Notes: a model not told the origin generated them from the letters alone. A DNA stretch of 64,000 nt from ChocPot-Mid sp043804925 (GCA_043804925.1 JAZDIP010000069.1:186001-250000); one strand, 5' to 3'. Numbered from the stretch's first letter, positions 40,093 to 50,584 are shown. Numbers and translations are program-made.

Positions 40093-42159
40093 ATGAAACA
40101 AATAATCTTAAAAATGTGTTTATTTATAACGATTTTGAGTGTCTCTTTTTCTGAGGAATACTTTGTTGACAATCAAAATCCGATATCGGATAATTCCAAT
40201 CCCGGCTCAAAAGATTTACCATTTTTAACAATTCAATACGCTGTATCGAAAGCAAATCAATCCGGAGATGTTGTTTATGTACGCGAAGGTACTTATGACG
40301 AAAGAATAAGCTGCCGGAATTCAGGCAGTAAGGAAAGTGGTTTTATTAATATTTTGGGATTTCCGGGTGATAGTAAACCGGTAATAAGAGGATTCGAAAT
40401 TTTAGGTGTTCATTACGTAAGAATATCCGGTTTTGAAGTTACTCACAACAGCACACAATACTCTCACGGATTTATCCTTGTCTATGGATGCAGTCATGTA
40501 GAAGTCCTTGATAATTATATCCATCACATAGTTGGTCAGGCAGTACGTTGGTATAATCACAATAACACTTATATCATTGTTCGTGGGAATGAAGTATATC
40601 TGGCTGCCTGCCCTTCCGGCTCACCTGGAGAGTGCAAAGGAAACGGTTGGGCAGTAGGTTTTGCCGGAGGAAATCATAATCTCATCGAATATAATATTGC
40701 TCATCGTGTTGGTGATTTTATCAATATCGCAAATGATTCAATCATTGTCCGTAATAATTTTCTCTACGATTTTCGAAATTCATATTGGACAGATGGTCCC
40801 GGTGATGCACTTCACGCCGACATGTTTCAACCATGTGGTGCATCATTGTTTCCTTCCAAGTATCAAATCTATGAATCGAATTTTATGGGTGATAACATTG
40901 AAACAAATTCACATATACTTCAGATGAGAACAAATAACTCAGATGACCATCATATTATTTTCAGGGGAAATGTCGGGTATAATCATGGCAGTTATGCAAT
41001 GCAATGCGGCGGTGTTGACAATGTTTATTATTACAACAACACTATACATGAAATTAATACCGTAAATCCCGGAAACTCAGGCATCGGATATAATTCGGAA
41101 GGCGAAGATAATGCGCTAAATAATCAAAATTTCAACAATATTTTTTCGGAATTTGGAAATGGCACAAAACCGCCAATTATCATAGGAGCAAGTTGCACAT
41201 TGGCATCATCGAATAATGTTTGCTATTTGGCAGGAACACATTCAAGCTGTGCTTCACCGGATAATCCCATGTTTAAAAATACAGATTCACGTGATTATTA
41301 CATACAATCCGGTTCTTCAGCAATAGGAATTGGAAAAGAAATTACAAAAATCATAAGTCCTGACGGCACAGGAAACACATTCGAAGTTGAAAATGCAGAC
41401 CTTTTAACCGATGGTTATGGTATTGCAGAAGGAGATATTATCAAGATTGGTAATAATGAACCTGTAAGGATATTAAACATAGATGCTAAAACAATAACTG
41501 TTAACCAAAATATCTCGTGGAATTCAGGAGATGAAATATACTGGAGAAATCAGGATTCGATGCCTGATGCAGGAGCTTTTGAATACAGACCGGAAGGATA
41601 CGATTTTGATATTGAAATTAATAGTCCAACGGATGGGGACTATATCAGTGGTCAGGTTTTAATCACAACTACATCCGTTAATCCTGATTGCATCCGCTAT
41701 ATTATTTTTTATATTGACGGTATTCCTATGGCTCAAGATTTTGATTACCCATTTGAGTACTCTTGGATTGCAACAGACTATCCTGAAGCTAGCAATCACA
41801 TTATCGAAGCAAGAGCTTATGCACTTTTTGCTTCAAAAACGCTGACCAAAAGCGACACTATTCATGTCAGTATCACATTTACGGATGTAATAGATTCTTC
41901 GGCTCCAGTTGATGTATTTAAGGTTTTGTCTTGTCCTGCAAAAGAAATGTGTATTATCACAATAAATAAGTATATCAAATCAATTAACGGTGAATATAAA
42001 TTCAAAATTTTCAACATAAATGGTATATGCATCGAAGAATTAAATTCAAACAATCATCAATTTGTATGGAATACCAAATCCTTACCGGATGGAATTTATT
42101 TTGTCCAACTTGTTGGTAAAAATGTGCTGAAAACACAAAAGTTTGTATTGATTAATTAG
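40093..42159 (+). CDS. Exported right-handed beta-helix protein with Ig-like and T9SS sorting domains
   Basis: A 688-residue secreted protein. The signal peptide (about 1-20) is followed by a DUF1565-like opening (PGSKDLPFLTIQYAVSKANQ) and a parallel beta-helix of pectate-lyase/NosD type (HVEVLDNYIHHIVGQ, NLIEYNIAHRVGD, YYYNNTIHEIN) to about residue 430. An Ig-like domain (about 505-600, INSPTDGDYISGQVLITTTS) and a C-terminal T9SS sorting domain (GEYKFKIFNINGICIEELNS, then GIYFVQLVGKNVLKTQKFVL) follow. Probable polysaccharide-binding or lyase function; catalytic residues not identified. Confidence 0.85.
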   Translation: MKQIILKMCLFITILSVSFSEEYFVDNQNPISDNSNPGSKDLPFLTIQYAVSKANQSGDVVYVREGTYDERISCRNSGSKESGFINILGFPGDSKPVIRGFEILGVHYVRISGFEVTHNSTQYSHGFILVYGCSHVEVLDNYIHHIVGQAVRWYNHNNTYIIVRGNEVYLAACPSGSPGECKGNGWAVGFAGGNHNLIEYNIAHRVGDFINIANDSIIVRNNFLYDFRNSYWTDGPGDALHADMFQPCGASLFPSKYQIYESNFMGDNIETNSHILQMRTNNSDDHHIIFRGNVGYNHGSYAMQCGGVDNVYYYNNTIHEINTVNPGNSGIGYNSEGEDNALNNQNFNNIFSEFGNGTKPPIIIGASCTLASSNNVCYLAGTHSSCASPDNPMFKNTDSRDYYIQSGSSAIGIGKEITKIISPDGTGNTFEVENADLLTDGYGIAEGDIIKIGNNEPVRILNIDAKTITVNQNISWNSGDEIYWRNQDSMPDAGAFEYRPEGYDFDIEINSPTDGDYISGQVLITTTSVNPDCIRYIIFYIDGIPMAQDFDYPFEYSWIATDYPEASNHIIEARAYALFASKTLTKSDTIHVSITFTDVIDSSAPVDVFKVLSCPAKEMCIITINKYIKSINGEYKFKIFNINGICIEELNSNNHQFVWNTKSLPDGIYFVQLVGKNVLKTQKFVLIN

Positions 42160-42211
42160 ATGAATATATTAATAATTATTAAGCAATTAATATTCAAATC
42201 TTAAATAAAAT

Positions 42212-42460
42212 TTACAAACTCTTATGTGTACCATCGCAAAAAGGAGGATTTTTAGTATGCTTGCATCCGCAAAGCCAGTATTTCTTCTTTTCTTCAACTG
42301 TGAATTTCTTTGGTAACAATTCCGTCCCTTTATGCGATGCATCACAAAATGGTTGTTTTGCGGATTTACCGCATGCGCACCACCAGTAATCTCCTGCTTC
42401 CAATTCCAATCCGAATGGTTCTTTTTGTGCTATTGTCGGCTCTGCCATTTTCTTCTCCAA
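42212..42460 (-). CDS. Tandem CDGSH iron-sulfur domain protein
   Basis: An 82-residue protein with two CDGSH-type cluster sites: CACGKSAKQPFCDASHKG and CGCKHTKNPPFCDGTHKSL. Each provides the three Cys and one His that bind a redox-active 2Fe-2S cluster. Small bacterial double-CDGSH proteins are common in this group and are linked to redox or iron homeostasis. Divergent from the metal transporter gene. Confidence 0.93.
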   Translation of the reverse strand: MEKKMAEPTIAQKEPFGLELEAGDYWWCACGKSAKQPFCDASHKGTELLPKKFTVEEKKKYWLCGCKHTKNPPFCDGTHKSL

Positions 42461-42594
42461 TTTTTTTCCATAATAAATTATTTGTTATGAGAATTGACGA
42501 AATATTTATAAATATCTTTACTGTACACTTGCAAATTAATAATATCTTAGCGATTTTAGTATTTTAATTTTGAAGTAAATAAATATTTTTAATA

Positions 42595-43479
42595 ATGCAT
42601 AAAACAATAAAATCAGCTTCCGGGGAAAAACGAAGTGTGGCGCTATTATCGGTGTTGGCAGCAATATTTATAACTTTGTTTAAATTAGTAGTTGGCATTA
42701 TGACACGCAGTTTGGGTATTCTTTCTGAAGCAATGCACTCTGGACTTGATTTAATTGCCGCAGTAATAACATATTTTTCAGTGCGGGTTTCCGATAAGCC
42801 GGCAGATTTTGACCATAATTTCGGTCATGGTAAAATCGAAAATCTTTCGGCACTCATACAAACCTTACTTCTTTTAATTACCTGTGTGTGGATTATATAC
42901 GAGGCAGTATCACGACTTTATTCAGGAGATGTTCATATCGAAGTAAATATTTGGAGCTATATAGTTGTCGTATCTTCAATCATTATTGACTTTTCCCGTT
43001 CAAGAGCACTTTCAAAAGCGGCAAAAAAACATAACAGCCAGGCATTGGAAGCAGATGCCCTCCATTTCTCAACCGATATCTGGAGTTCATCTGTAGTTCT
43101 TCTCGGATTAATCTGTGCAAATTTCGGATTCTATTATGCAGACTCTATTGCTGCACTTTTTGTTGCAATAATAGTTATCTTTGTTTCCTTTAAACTCGGT
43201 AAAAGGTCAATAGATATGTTGTTAGATAAATCCCCACAGGACATTATCGATAAAATTAATGTAATTTTAGCTGATATTGATGATATTACTAACTTCCATG
43301 ATGTAAGGGTACGTACTTCAGGAGCAGATATTTTTGTGGAACTAAATATACACGTAAACCCGGAACTATCAATCGAAGCGGCACACGAGATAACACATAA
43401 AGTCGAAGCAGATATTAAAAACAAAATCGGCAGATGCGATATTCATATCCATACAGAGCCGGAGGAAAAGGAAATTTAA
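42595..43479 (+). CDS. Cation diffusion facilitator (CDF) family metal transporter
   Basis: A 294-residue inner-membrane metal/H+ antiporter with about six helices. Metal-site motifs are AMHSGLDLIAA in helix 2 and ALEADALHFSTDIWSS in helix 5 (HxxxD pairs). A cytoplasmic dimerisation domain follows (HDVRVRTSGADIFVELNIHV, then CDIHIHTEPEE). The metal is probably Zn, Fe or Mn. A TAATTTTG at 42565-42572 could be a -7 element for this gene. Confidence 0.92.
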   Translation: MHKTIKSASGEKRSVALLSVLAAIFITLFKLVVGIMTRSLGILSEAMHSGLDLIAAVITYFSVRVSDKPADFDHNFGHGKIENLSALIQTLLLLITCVWIIYEAVSRLYSGDVHIEVNIWSYIVVVSSIIIDFSRSRALSKAAKKHNSQALEADALHFSTDIWSSSVVLLGLICANFGFYYADSIAALFVAIIVIFVSFKLGKRSIDMLLDKSPQDIIDKINVILADIDDITNFHDVRVRTSGADIFVELNIHVNPELSIEAAHEITHKVEADIKNKIGRCDIHIHTEPEEKEI

Positions 43480-43545
43480 AAAGATTTATATAATTCTAAA
43501 TGATAACTTTATAAACTTTACAAACTTTATAAACTTTCTACTGAT

Positions 43546-43812
43546 TTAATCTTTCCAGTTCCACCACTTCAATAGCTCCGGCTCATGCTCCTTTTCACTC
43601 ACATAGTAAACAGCACAGCGAAATACATAGAGCATACAGCGGTCAACATGAGTACCGAAAAGCCGGCAAATATCCTCATACATTTGTTCCGCGTCCTGGT
43701 CTTTAAGCTGTTCAATGCTTCTGTAGCCCATATTCCACAAATCCCCGGCTATGGACTTGCCAACACCGGGGATTGTCTGAAATTGTTTAAGTATTTCCTT
43801 TTTATCAATCAC
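43546..43812 (-). CDS. Helix-hairpin-helix protein of the Cdd1/'pathogenicity locus' family
   Basis: An 88-residue protein. FQTIPGVGKSIAGDLWNMGY is a helix-hairpin-helix motif, followed by RSIEQLKDQDAEQMYEDICR and CMLYVFRCAVYYVSE, the pattern of PF11731. Probably nucleic-acid binding; cellular role unknown. It starts 1 bp after the stop of the upstream T9SS gene, so the two are co-transcribed. Confidence 0.85.
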   Translation of the reverse strand: MIDKKEILKQFQTIPGVGKSIAGDLWNMGYRSIEQLKDQDAEQMYEDICRLFGTHVDRCMLYVFRCAVYYVSEKEHEPELLKWWNWKD

Positions 43813-43813
43813 A

Positions 43814-45457
43814 CTAATATTTTATCAGTTTCTGCGTTAAAACTTGATTAGCATTTGTTATTTTGACAAAATATGTACCTGATTGAAGAACACTTATATC
43901 ACATTGTATTATATGATTGCCATTGTTATCAAATGAATTGCGTAATTCCTTGATTTCTCTGCCTAATAAATCAACTAATGTGATACGGACATTTCCGGGT
44001 TGATTCATATCATAAGCAATGATTGCTTCATCTTGTACCGGATTTGGATACACCCTAAGATGGATATTATTAGAAGAAATTTTATCTTCGATACCGGTAA
44101 CATTTAAAGCTTCAAATGAATAAGCTACGGAATCTATGTTATTATCTGTCCTCGAAACGGCAAGAACCAATTTTGATAAATCATAATTTTCGGGTTGACT
44201 GAATGACAAATTTCCGTCTGTACTCTTCATTAATTCTTTTACTGTGCTGCCCTCGTAAGCAATTAAACTGGTACTCCAGTTAGTTCCAAAAGGTAAATTG
44301 AAGCTTAGGTTAATTTTTGCGAAATCCGTTGGCAATTCATAATACCTCGTTCCAAAAGAAGATAATTTGTTATTTGATGTAACAGGATAATTCAGGAATT
44401 TTTGCTGAATTTTCATATTGGGTATGTCGAAGGTTTTGTATCCATATTGACCATCTTCAAAAGTAGTATCATCAATAAAATTCGCCAATGCCCAATCGGT
44501 ATACAAGTCCTTGAAATCCATACCAATACCAGTTGAATTCAAAGCAGATGTTACACCTTCCACTCCATTAAACGGGTTGGCAATGAGTTCTCTTATAAAT
44601 TCAGCTCCACCAAATTGTTCGGCAAGATATGTAATAAACAACATAGATTTTATTTGGTCGGTGTATTTCTTGTTCCAAGTAACCAAAGATATGTCGGGAT
44701 TATTCTGGAAATCCTGAATAACATCGGGCAAGCCGCAAAGCACCATGGCATATTCAGAGCATCCCTCATTTATCCACTGCTCTTCATCTTGGTCTTTACT
44801 CCAATGAATCAAATGTTGCAGTTCATGTGCCAAAACGGAAATATTATTTCTCTCTGCAGGTCTTAAAGGGTCACAAGTCATATAGACCATTTCGCATTCA
44901 TTACTATGTGCATTATTTGCAACAGCTTCTGATTCAGTCAATTGGTTATATATAGAAAAGTAACCGTTAAAAACCGAACCCTTGTATGATTTTAGTCCTG
45001 TATAGTAAATAATCACTTTTGGGTCATTATCCAACTCATCAGGAAAATCACCAAAATTATTGACAACAGTTTCTAATATTCCCATAGTGTCGGTTGCAAA
45101 AGTCTTATGTTCCAAATATTGCATTATTGTATCAATATCTGCCTGGAAAAAATTAATATCCACTTGGTCATAAGCAACAAAAATATATGCACGTTCACCA
45201 ACAGCTACACATAAAGCATTTTCCTGAACCCAAGTGGGAGGCATTACTGTCAGGTTCCATCTCCAGAACATCTTTTCATTCCCCACTTCAAAACCGCTTA
45301 TTTGACTTCCTCCGGTTAAATTTGTTTGATTATCTAATAAAACTGCCTCATTTATATCAAAGATAGGAATTGAATGTTCGACATGGTTAATGATTATTTG
45401 TGAATAGCTTGATATAGCCAATGCAATAAAACAAAATAAGTAAATAAAATATTTCAT
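43814..45457 (-). CDS. Secreted zincin-type metallopeptidase with T9SS sorting domain
   Basis: A 547-residue exported protein. The signal peptide is about 1-19. The zinc-binding helix VLAHELQHLIHW (HExxH) is near residue 209, followed by EEQWINEGCSEYAMVLCG, where the downstream Glu is the likely third ligand. This pattern is close to hyicolysin-like (M30) peptidases. Residues about 465-547 are a T9SS sorting domain (VYPNPVQDEAIIAYDMNQPG, then GTYFVKITNANQVLTQKLI). SD GAGGAG precedes the start. Expected to degrade external protein. Confidence 0.85.
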   Translation of the reverse strand: MKYFIYLFCFIALAISSYSQIIINHVEHSIPIFDINEAVLLDNQTNLTGGSQISGFEVGNEKMFWRWNLTVMPPTWVQENALCVAVGERAYIFVAYDQVDINFFQADIDTIMQYLEHKTFATDTMGILETVVNNFGDFPDELDNDPKVIIYYTGLKSYKGSVFNGYFSIYNQLTESEAVANNAHSNECEMVYMTCDPLRPAERNNISVLAHELQHLIHWSKDQDEEQWINEGCSEYAMVLCGLPDVIQDFQNNPDISLVTWNKKYTDQIKSMLFITYLAEQFGGAEFIRELIANPFNGVEGVTSALNSTGIGMDFKDLYTDWALANFIDDTTFEDGQYGYKTFDIPNMKIQQKFLNYPVTSNNKLSSFGTRYYELPTDFAKINLSFNLPFGTNWSTSLIAYEGSTVKELMKSTDGNLSFSQPENYDLSKLVLAVSRTDNNIDSVAYSFEALNVTGIEDKISSNNIHLRVYPNPVQDEAIIAYDMNQPGNVRITLVDLLGREIKELRNSFDNNGNHIIQCDISVLQSGTYFVKITNANQVLTQKLIKY

Positions 45458-45527
45458 AAACTCCTCAAATTAAAATGAATAAATTAATAATTATAATTTA
45501 AGGAAAATTTCTTTGTTAGTAAAATCA

Positions 45528-45577
45528 AAACAAAAGAAAATGCCATCAATCTACGGAAGTTGAAGATTGATGACATT
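45528..45577 (-). terminator. Intrinsic terminator of the 45592-48150 gene
   Basis: AATGCCATCAATCT (45539-45552) pairs with AGATTGATGACATT (45564-45577). On the minus strand a T-rich run (complement of CAAAACAAAAGAAAA) follows the stem. Confidence 0.8.
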
Positions 45578-45591
45578 ATTCATGTAAAAAT

Positions 45592-48150
45592 TTACTCTTC
45601 GAAGTAAATTATATAATTCGTATTAACTCCAAATTCAGATTGTCCATATAAAATTACAGTTTCTGTCCTAATAAATTCTTCAGTCACGGCATCATAAATA
45701 TCAACTTTACAGTCTAAAGGAGAATCCGAACCCAACACCACTGATAAAAATGCACGTTTTGTTAATGGATTGATATTGTGTTCATTGACCAATTTGTTTA
45801 TCTCTTCCATCGAAGGAACATCCATAGAAAAAGTATATTTTCCCGGATTATCACTCGAATACTGATAAGGTAAATATTTTAGAAGGTCATCGTCACTTTT
45901 TTGATTATTGTAAACAATAGAATAAGTCCTGTTATTAACCTGATTAAATTTGACAATTAATTTACAATCTTTTCCATCAACTTTACTGTTAATTTCATAT
46001 TGCTGGGAGCTAACATCAAGTGAGCTTACCGAAATATTTGCTTCAAATGAAAACTTGCCGGGAGCTTTACTTTCTATTACCCATCTTTGCCAGTTTGGAG
46101 ACAAACTTTCCCTAAAAGGATTATTGTTGTTAAATCCTACATTTCCTTTGAATTGACCCGTGACCTTGTACGCCATCGTATATGGAATTTTAATAACATC
46201 GCTAAAATTATTTGTTATACCAAAAAGATAAACCTCAAATTCAGACGATACTGTGGTATCTAATGAAATTGGTATTGTTGATTCTTTATTATCTCCGATT
46301 TCATAATAAAATCCTTTGCTTTTTATACCGTTTGCTGTAACTACGACATCACCGCTGGTAGCCAGAGAAGGAATAGTACATTCAATCAGAGAATCATTCC
46401 ATTTATAATAAGATTGTTTTTCTTTACCATTAAATGTAACAGAAGATTTGCTTGGTTCATTGCCAAATCCAATACCTTTTATAGTAACAATATCCCCGGG
46501 ATTTGCATTCAGGGGTAAAATTGAAGTGATTTTTGGGCTTAAAGTTATCTTGAAATCCTTTAAATCAATTGTTTCATTGGTTTTCAGACTCCAGTCAACA
46601 TTTAATGGGAAATCTATAGAATCCTTATATTTTGCTTCTTCATAATTATAAAAAACCCTTAATATTGAAGAACCAGGATATATTCTGAATAATCTGAAAA
46701 CTCCATCCGAACCAGTATATGGACTCATAGGTGTCCTGTATTCTTCAATCTTATAGTTGCCTCCTACTTGAGATATGTTTTGAACTGCACATTTTTCAAT
46801 AGGTTTATTGTTTTTATCAACTATTCTTCCCCTGCCATTGTAAGACCAGCCCAAAGGTTCAAGCATAGCAGGTAATTTATACATTTGGTCAGTTCCAAGC
46901 TCATCCAAATATTCCTGGATAAAAGTTCTGGATTCATCAACGGTACGTGGTCCTCTCAATATTAATTTAATAACATCTTGAATTGTTGCACTTATCACAG
47001 GTACTTTGCTCTTTGACTTAACCTTTGATATGTTATCAAAACAATATATTTCATTTTGGGTTCTCATTAATGCTATCCAAAGAGTCGTCGGAAAACTTTC
47101 GTAAGAAGGATAATCGTATAATTGTGGATCAGAGTTAATCAGGTCAGCCATATTATTAATACCACGGACATTTGATAAATCATAATTAGCAAAAGCTGTT
47201 GAATTAAAATATCCTGTAGCTAAGTACTCAGAAAAGAAGGCATAATCCTCAAGCAGTCCGTCAGCACGAGTTCCATAATCACTTGGTTGATGTTCTCTTC
47301 CTGTTCGGAACATGATTTGTAACTCATCATACCTGTTAAATCCTAAAAGTACATGGGTCATATAATGACCAACTTCATGAGCTATTACCGACAAATCAGC
47401 ATTAGCCCGTAAATAAAAGTTTGCATTATTCCACAACATACTGTTACCTCCGCTATAAGAGCAAGCATCTGCTATGCTTATTGAATATGCAAGGGTACTC
47501 GTAATGTTTTGTCTTGCTGTTTTTGCGACATCCTCTGGTAAATAATTTAACCAAAGCTCGATTATTTGTGCAACTATGTTTCTTAATTCAGTAACACTTT
47601 GTCTGTCAGGTATCGCCGAGATCGCATAATAATTTGCCGGAGGTGGTTGGTATGCAAGGATTTTTTGAATATTTTTAACAGGTTTCTGTGCGTTAATTGA
47701 AAAAACTATGCTATCTCCATTTATTACATAGTCTGGAACTGGCCACCAACCTTGAACCTTTTTACCAACTTCAATCTCCCCGGTATTTGAACGATATGAA
47801 TATAGCATATTGTAAGAATTAGTATCATAAGGTAAATATACTTCAATTATTTCTTCACCTGAATATTCTAAATAAAAAAGTTCCTGTTTTCCGATTTTAA
47901 ATTCAGGTCCTGAATTAATTTTAGCTATATTTAACTCACCGTCCCCTCCTTCTGGAAGAACAAGTTTTATATTTATATCGGGATCATTTATTTCTATTCT
48001 TTGATTCCCGGAAATCTGATATGTTTTTTTTCCCCCTACGTTCCATGAAGTTCCTTTATCAGGTCCTACCGGATTATCATCACCGGCACATCCGCAAATT
48101 ACAAGAGATAAAACTGTCGTTAGTAAATAAAGAATTAAATGTTTTCTCAT
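45592..48150 (-). CDS. Large lipoprotein with zincin motif and IPT/TIG domain
   Basis: An 852-residue protein with a lipoprotein signal (VLSLVICGCAGDDNPVGP). At about residue 250 the helix SVIAHEVGHYMTHVLLG (HExxH) suggests a zinc metallopeptidase, with LLEDYAFFSEYLATGYFN possibly giving the third ligand. Residues about 540-630 form an IPT/TIG domain (ITSILPLNANPGDIVTIKGI, then GFGNEPSKSSVTFNGK). No T9SS domain was seen, so it is probably anchored in the outer membrane. A strong SD (GGAGG) lies 6 nt before the start. Substrate unknown. Confidence 0.78.
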   Translation of the reverse strand: MRKHLILYLLTTVLSLVICGCAGDDNPVGPDKGTSWNVGGKKTYQISGNQRIEINDPDINIKLVLPEGGDGELNIAKINSGPEFKIGKQELFYLEYSGEEIIEVYLPYDTNSYNMLYSYRSNTGEIEVGKKVQGWWPVPDYVINGDSIVFSINAQKPVKNIQKILAYQPPPANYYAISAIPDRQSVTELRNIVAQIIELWLNYLPEDVAKTARQNITSTLAYSISIADACSYSGGNSMLWNNANFYLRANADLSVIAHEVGHYMTHVLLGFNRYDELQIMFRTGREHQPSDYGTRADGLLEDYAFFSEYLATGYFNSTAFANYDLSNVRGINNMADLINSDPQLYDYPSYESFPTTLWIALMRTQNEIYCFDNISKVKSKSKVPVISATIQDVIKLILRGPRTVDESRTFIQEYLDELGTDQMYKLPAMLEPLGWSYNGRGRIVDKNNKPIEKCAVQNISQVGGNYKIEEYRTPMSPYTGSDGVFRLFRIYPGSSILRVFYNYEEAKYKDSIDFPLNVDWSLKTNETIDLKDFKITLSPKITSILPLNANPGDIVTIKGIGFGNEPSKSSVTFNGKEKQSYYKWNDSLIECTIPSLATSGDVVVTANGIKSKGFYYEIGDNKESTIPISLDTTVSSEFEVYLFGITNNFSDVIKIPYTMAYKVTGQFKGNVGFNNNNPFRESLSPNWQRWVIESKAPGKFSFEANISVSSLDVSSQQYEINSKVDGKDCKLIVKFNQVNNRTYSIVYNNQKSDDDLLKYLPYQYSSDNPGKYTFSMDVPSMEEINKLVNEHNINPLTKRAFLSVVLGSDSPLDCKVDIYDAVTEEFIRTETVILYGQSEFGVNTNYIIYFEE

Positions 48151-48462
48151 AATACCCTCCGAATTGGTTAGTTTTGATTTGTATTTGAAATCTTTATAAA
48201 ATATTTATTTCCGGAGGAAATTCACATAAAGAGTTATATTTTGGGCAAAAATCCATAAATAATATTCTCTAATTAACAATATTTTTTATGGAAAATTAAA
48301 TCAAAATCAATTAATTTCAAAATTATTTTTTTTTGGCTGTAACTTTAGCATAGTATCTCATTAATCAGGGACAGCCAATACAAAAGAATAATATTAATAT
48401 TAACTTAACACGTAAAATTTAACACATAACATTCAACACTTAAAACTTAACAGTCCGAAGGA
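48151..48462. other. Intergenic region between the zincin lipoprotein gene and argS
   Basis: 312 bp without a gene. The first half is AT-rich and should contain the minus-strand promoter for the 45592-48150 gene. From about 48402 to 48452 it is a heptad tract (ttaacac, gtaaaat, ttaacac, ataacat, tcaacac, ttaaaac, ttaacag) leading to the argS stop. Confidence 0.6.
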
Positions 48463-50106
48463 TTACATTCTTTCAGGTGCGGAAATTCCAAGTATGGAGA
48501 GTCCATTTTTCAAAGCTGTTCTTGTTACTTCTGCAAGTTTAAACCTCGCCTGCATCAGTTCTTCATCAACACCAATTATCCTGCAATCGTGATAGAAAGA
48601 ATGAAAAGCAGAGGCAAGTACATGTAGATATTCGCAAAGTATTTGTGGCTCGCAAGCCACAGCGGCAGATTTAACTACATCTTCAAATCTCATTAATTCT
48701 TTAATCAGATTAATTTCCTGTTGTTCAGTGAGTAAATCAAAATTTGGATTTTCCTTTATCTCAATACCTTTTTCTTTAGCATTGTCAAAAATCGAACAGA
48801 TGCGGGCATATGCATATTGCAAGTAAAACACAGGATTCTTATCACTTTGCTCTTTAGCTAATCCCAAATCAAATTCAAGATGAGTTGTCGAATTTCTCAT
48901 TATGAAGAAGTATCTGGCAACATCGTTTCCGACCTCATCAAGCAAATCATCGAGAGTATAGCTCTTCCCTGTCCGCTTGGACATTTTTACCTGCTCGCCG
49001 TTTTCAGTCAAAGTTATAAACTGATAAATTATAACTCGTATTTTACTCTTATCGTATCCAAGGGCTTCAACACCTGCCAAAACATCAGGAACGGTTGCAA
49101 TGTGGTCGGAACCAAAAACATCAACAATTAAATCGAAACCTCTCTCAAATTTGTCTCTATGGTATGCAATATCAGGTAAACGATATGTAGGTTCACCTGT
49201 TGACTTTACTATAACCCTATCATCACTTAAACCCATTTTGCTTAATGCCAGCCATACTGCTCCATCTTTATCATAAGCAAGATTTTTTCCCTTGAAATCT
49301 GTTATTACTTGTTCAACTTTTCCATCTTCGTACAAAGTTGATTCATTATAGTAAATATCCTGATTAATCCCCATTCTGATTAATGTCTTTTTTATTTCAC
49401 GGAAGCACCATTCTTCACCGAATTTTCTGATTGCAGACAAATCCTCAAAACTGCCGCTTACATACTTGTCTCCATATTTCCCAATTAATTCATCGGCAAT
49501 ATTGTAAATATAATCTCCATAGTAGCCATTTTCCGGAAAATGATAATCGGGATTGCCCAGTTTTTGCATATATCTTGCATAAATTGAATCAGCAAGAATA
49601 TTCATCTGGTTTCCTGCATTATTAAAATAGTATTCCCTCGTTACATCGAAGCCCAGCCATTCATAAAAATTAGCAACTGTATCTCCCAAAGCGGCATTTC
49701 GTCCGTGTCCCAAATGCAGAAGTCCGGTCGGATTACAACTAACGTATTCAACATTAACTTTTTTGCCTTCTCCTATATTCATTCTTCCAAGATTTTCACC
49801 ATACAAATATAATTCCCTATGAGAATTTGTAAAGAATTTTTCCGTGAATTTTATATTAATAAATCCGGGTCCGGCTATATAAACTGATTTTACTAAGCTC
49901 TTGTCATAATTTAAATTAGATATAATTTCTTCAGCGATTTGTTTCGGTGCTTTCTTCAATTCCTTTGAAAGTTTCATTGCGATGTTAGTTGACAAATCAC
50001 CATGTTCTTTTATCTTAGGGATATCAAAATCTAAAGATAAATCTCCAGAAATCCCAATTTTTTTTAGAGATTCCTTAAAAACTTCAGATATATAATTAGT
50101 CAGCAT
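48463..50106 (-). CDS. argS: Arginyl-tRNA synthetase
   Basis: A 547-residue class I synthetase charging tRNA-Arg. The N-terminal Add1 domain is followed by the HIGH-type motif SCNPTGLLHLGHGRNAALGD near residue 125 and the KMSK-type loop VKMSKRTGKSYTLDDLLDEV near residue 375. The helical anticodon-binding domain ends ALKNGLSILGISAPERM, as in the family. It follows rsfS at 79 bp, so they may be co-expressed. No leader such as a T-box is seen. Confidence 0.96.
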   Translation of the reverse strand: MLTNYISEVFKESLKKIGISGDLSLDFDIPKIKEHGDLSTNIAMKLSKELKKAPKQIAEEIISNLNYDKSLVKSVYIAGPGFINIKFTEKFFTNSHRELYLYGENLGRMNIGEGKKVNVEYVSCNPTGLLHLGHGRNAALGDTVANFYEWLGFDVTREYYFNNAGNQMNILADSIYARYMQKLGNPDYHFPENGYYGDYIYNIADELIGKYGDKYVSGSFEDLSAIRKFGEEWCFREIKKTLIRMGINQDIYYNESTLYEDGKVEQVITDFKGKNLAYDKDGAVWLALSKMGLSDDRVIVKSTGEPTYRLPDIAYHRDKFERGFDLIVDVFGSDHIATVPDVLAGVEALGYDKSKIRVIIYQFITLTENGEQVKMSKRTGKSYTLDDLLDEVGNDVARYFFIMRNSTTHLEFDLGLAKEQSDKNPVFYLQYAYARICSIFDNAKEKGIEIKENPNFDLLTEQQEINLIKELMRFEDVVKSAAVACEPQILCEYLHVLASAFHSFYHDCRIIGVDEELMQARFKLAEVTRTALKNGLSILGISAPERM

Positions 50107-50115
50107 TTTTTCCTT

Positions 50116-50162
50116 AAAAGTTATCCATTATCAGTTTTCTGTTATCAGTTATCTGTTATAGT
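50116..50162. repeat. Heptanucleotide tract between rsfS and argS
   Basis: Words ttatcag, ttttctg, ttatcag, ttatctg, ttatagt follow in register. It lies within the 79-bp gap of what is otherwise an ordinary operon. Confidence 0.7.
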
Positions 50163-50185
50163 AGTTTATCAATTTATTTTGGAAG

Positions 50186-50584
50186 TCATTTCCTTTTATA
50201 CGTTTTCAGTTTTCCTTCACCAGTAACAGTATAAAACTTGGCGTCTCCCCAAAGCTTTTCTAATTGGTAGAAGTTCCTTGCTTCGGGTAACATTATATGC
50301 ATTACCACATCGAAGAAATCCAGCAATACCCAATACGATGTTGTCAAACCTTCTGCTCTTGGTTTGTCAATTCCCATGTCCCTGCATTTTTGATTTACTT
50401 CATCAGTTATTGCTTTACTTTGCATTTCGCTATTACTTGTACAAATGACAAAGTAATCAGTTGGTGCTGAATCAATAGCTGTCAAATCCAAAATTAATAC
50501 ATTTGTAGCTAATTTTTCAACTGCAATTTTACCGCAAAAAGCGGCTAATCCTTTTGTTGTCCTTGGCTTACCTATTTTTTGCAA
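50186..50584 (-). CDS. rsfS: Ribosomal silencing factor RsfS
   Basis: A 132-residue member of the Iojap/RsfS family, which binds L14 and blocks subunit joining under starvation. Visible motifs: LDLTAIDSAPTDYFVICTSN, SEMQSKAITDEVNQKCRD, YWVLLDFFDVVMHIMLPEAR, then FYQLEKLWGDAK. It sits between a LytR_C gene and argS on the same strand, a common neighbourhood for rsfS. Confidence 0.93.
   Translation of the reverse strand: MQKIGKPRTTKGLAAFCGKIAVEKLATNVLILDLTAIDSAPTDYFVICTSNSEMQSKAITDEVNQKCRDMGIDKPRAEGLTTSYWVLLDFFDVVMHIMLPEARNFYQLEKLWGDAKFYTVTGEGKLKTYKRK

Noticed and set aside
50107..50185. T-box or other leader controlling argS
   Set aside because: The 79-bp gap is mostly heptad repeats, with no T-box consensus or competing hairpins.
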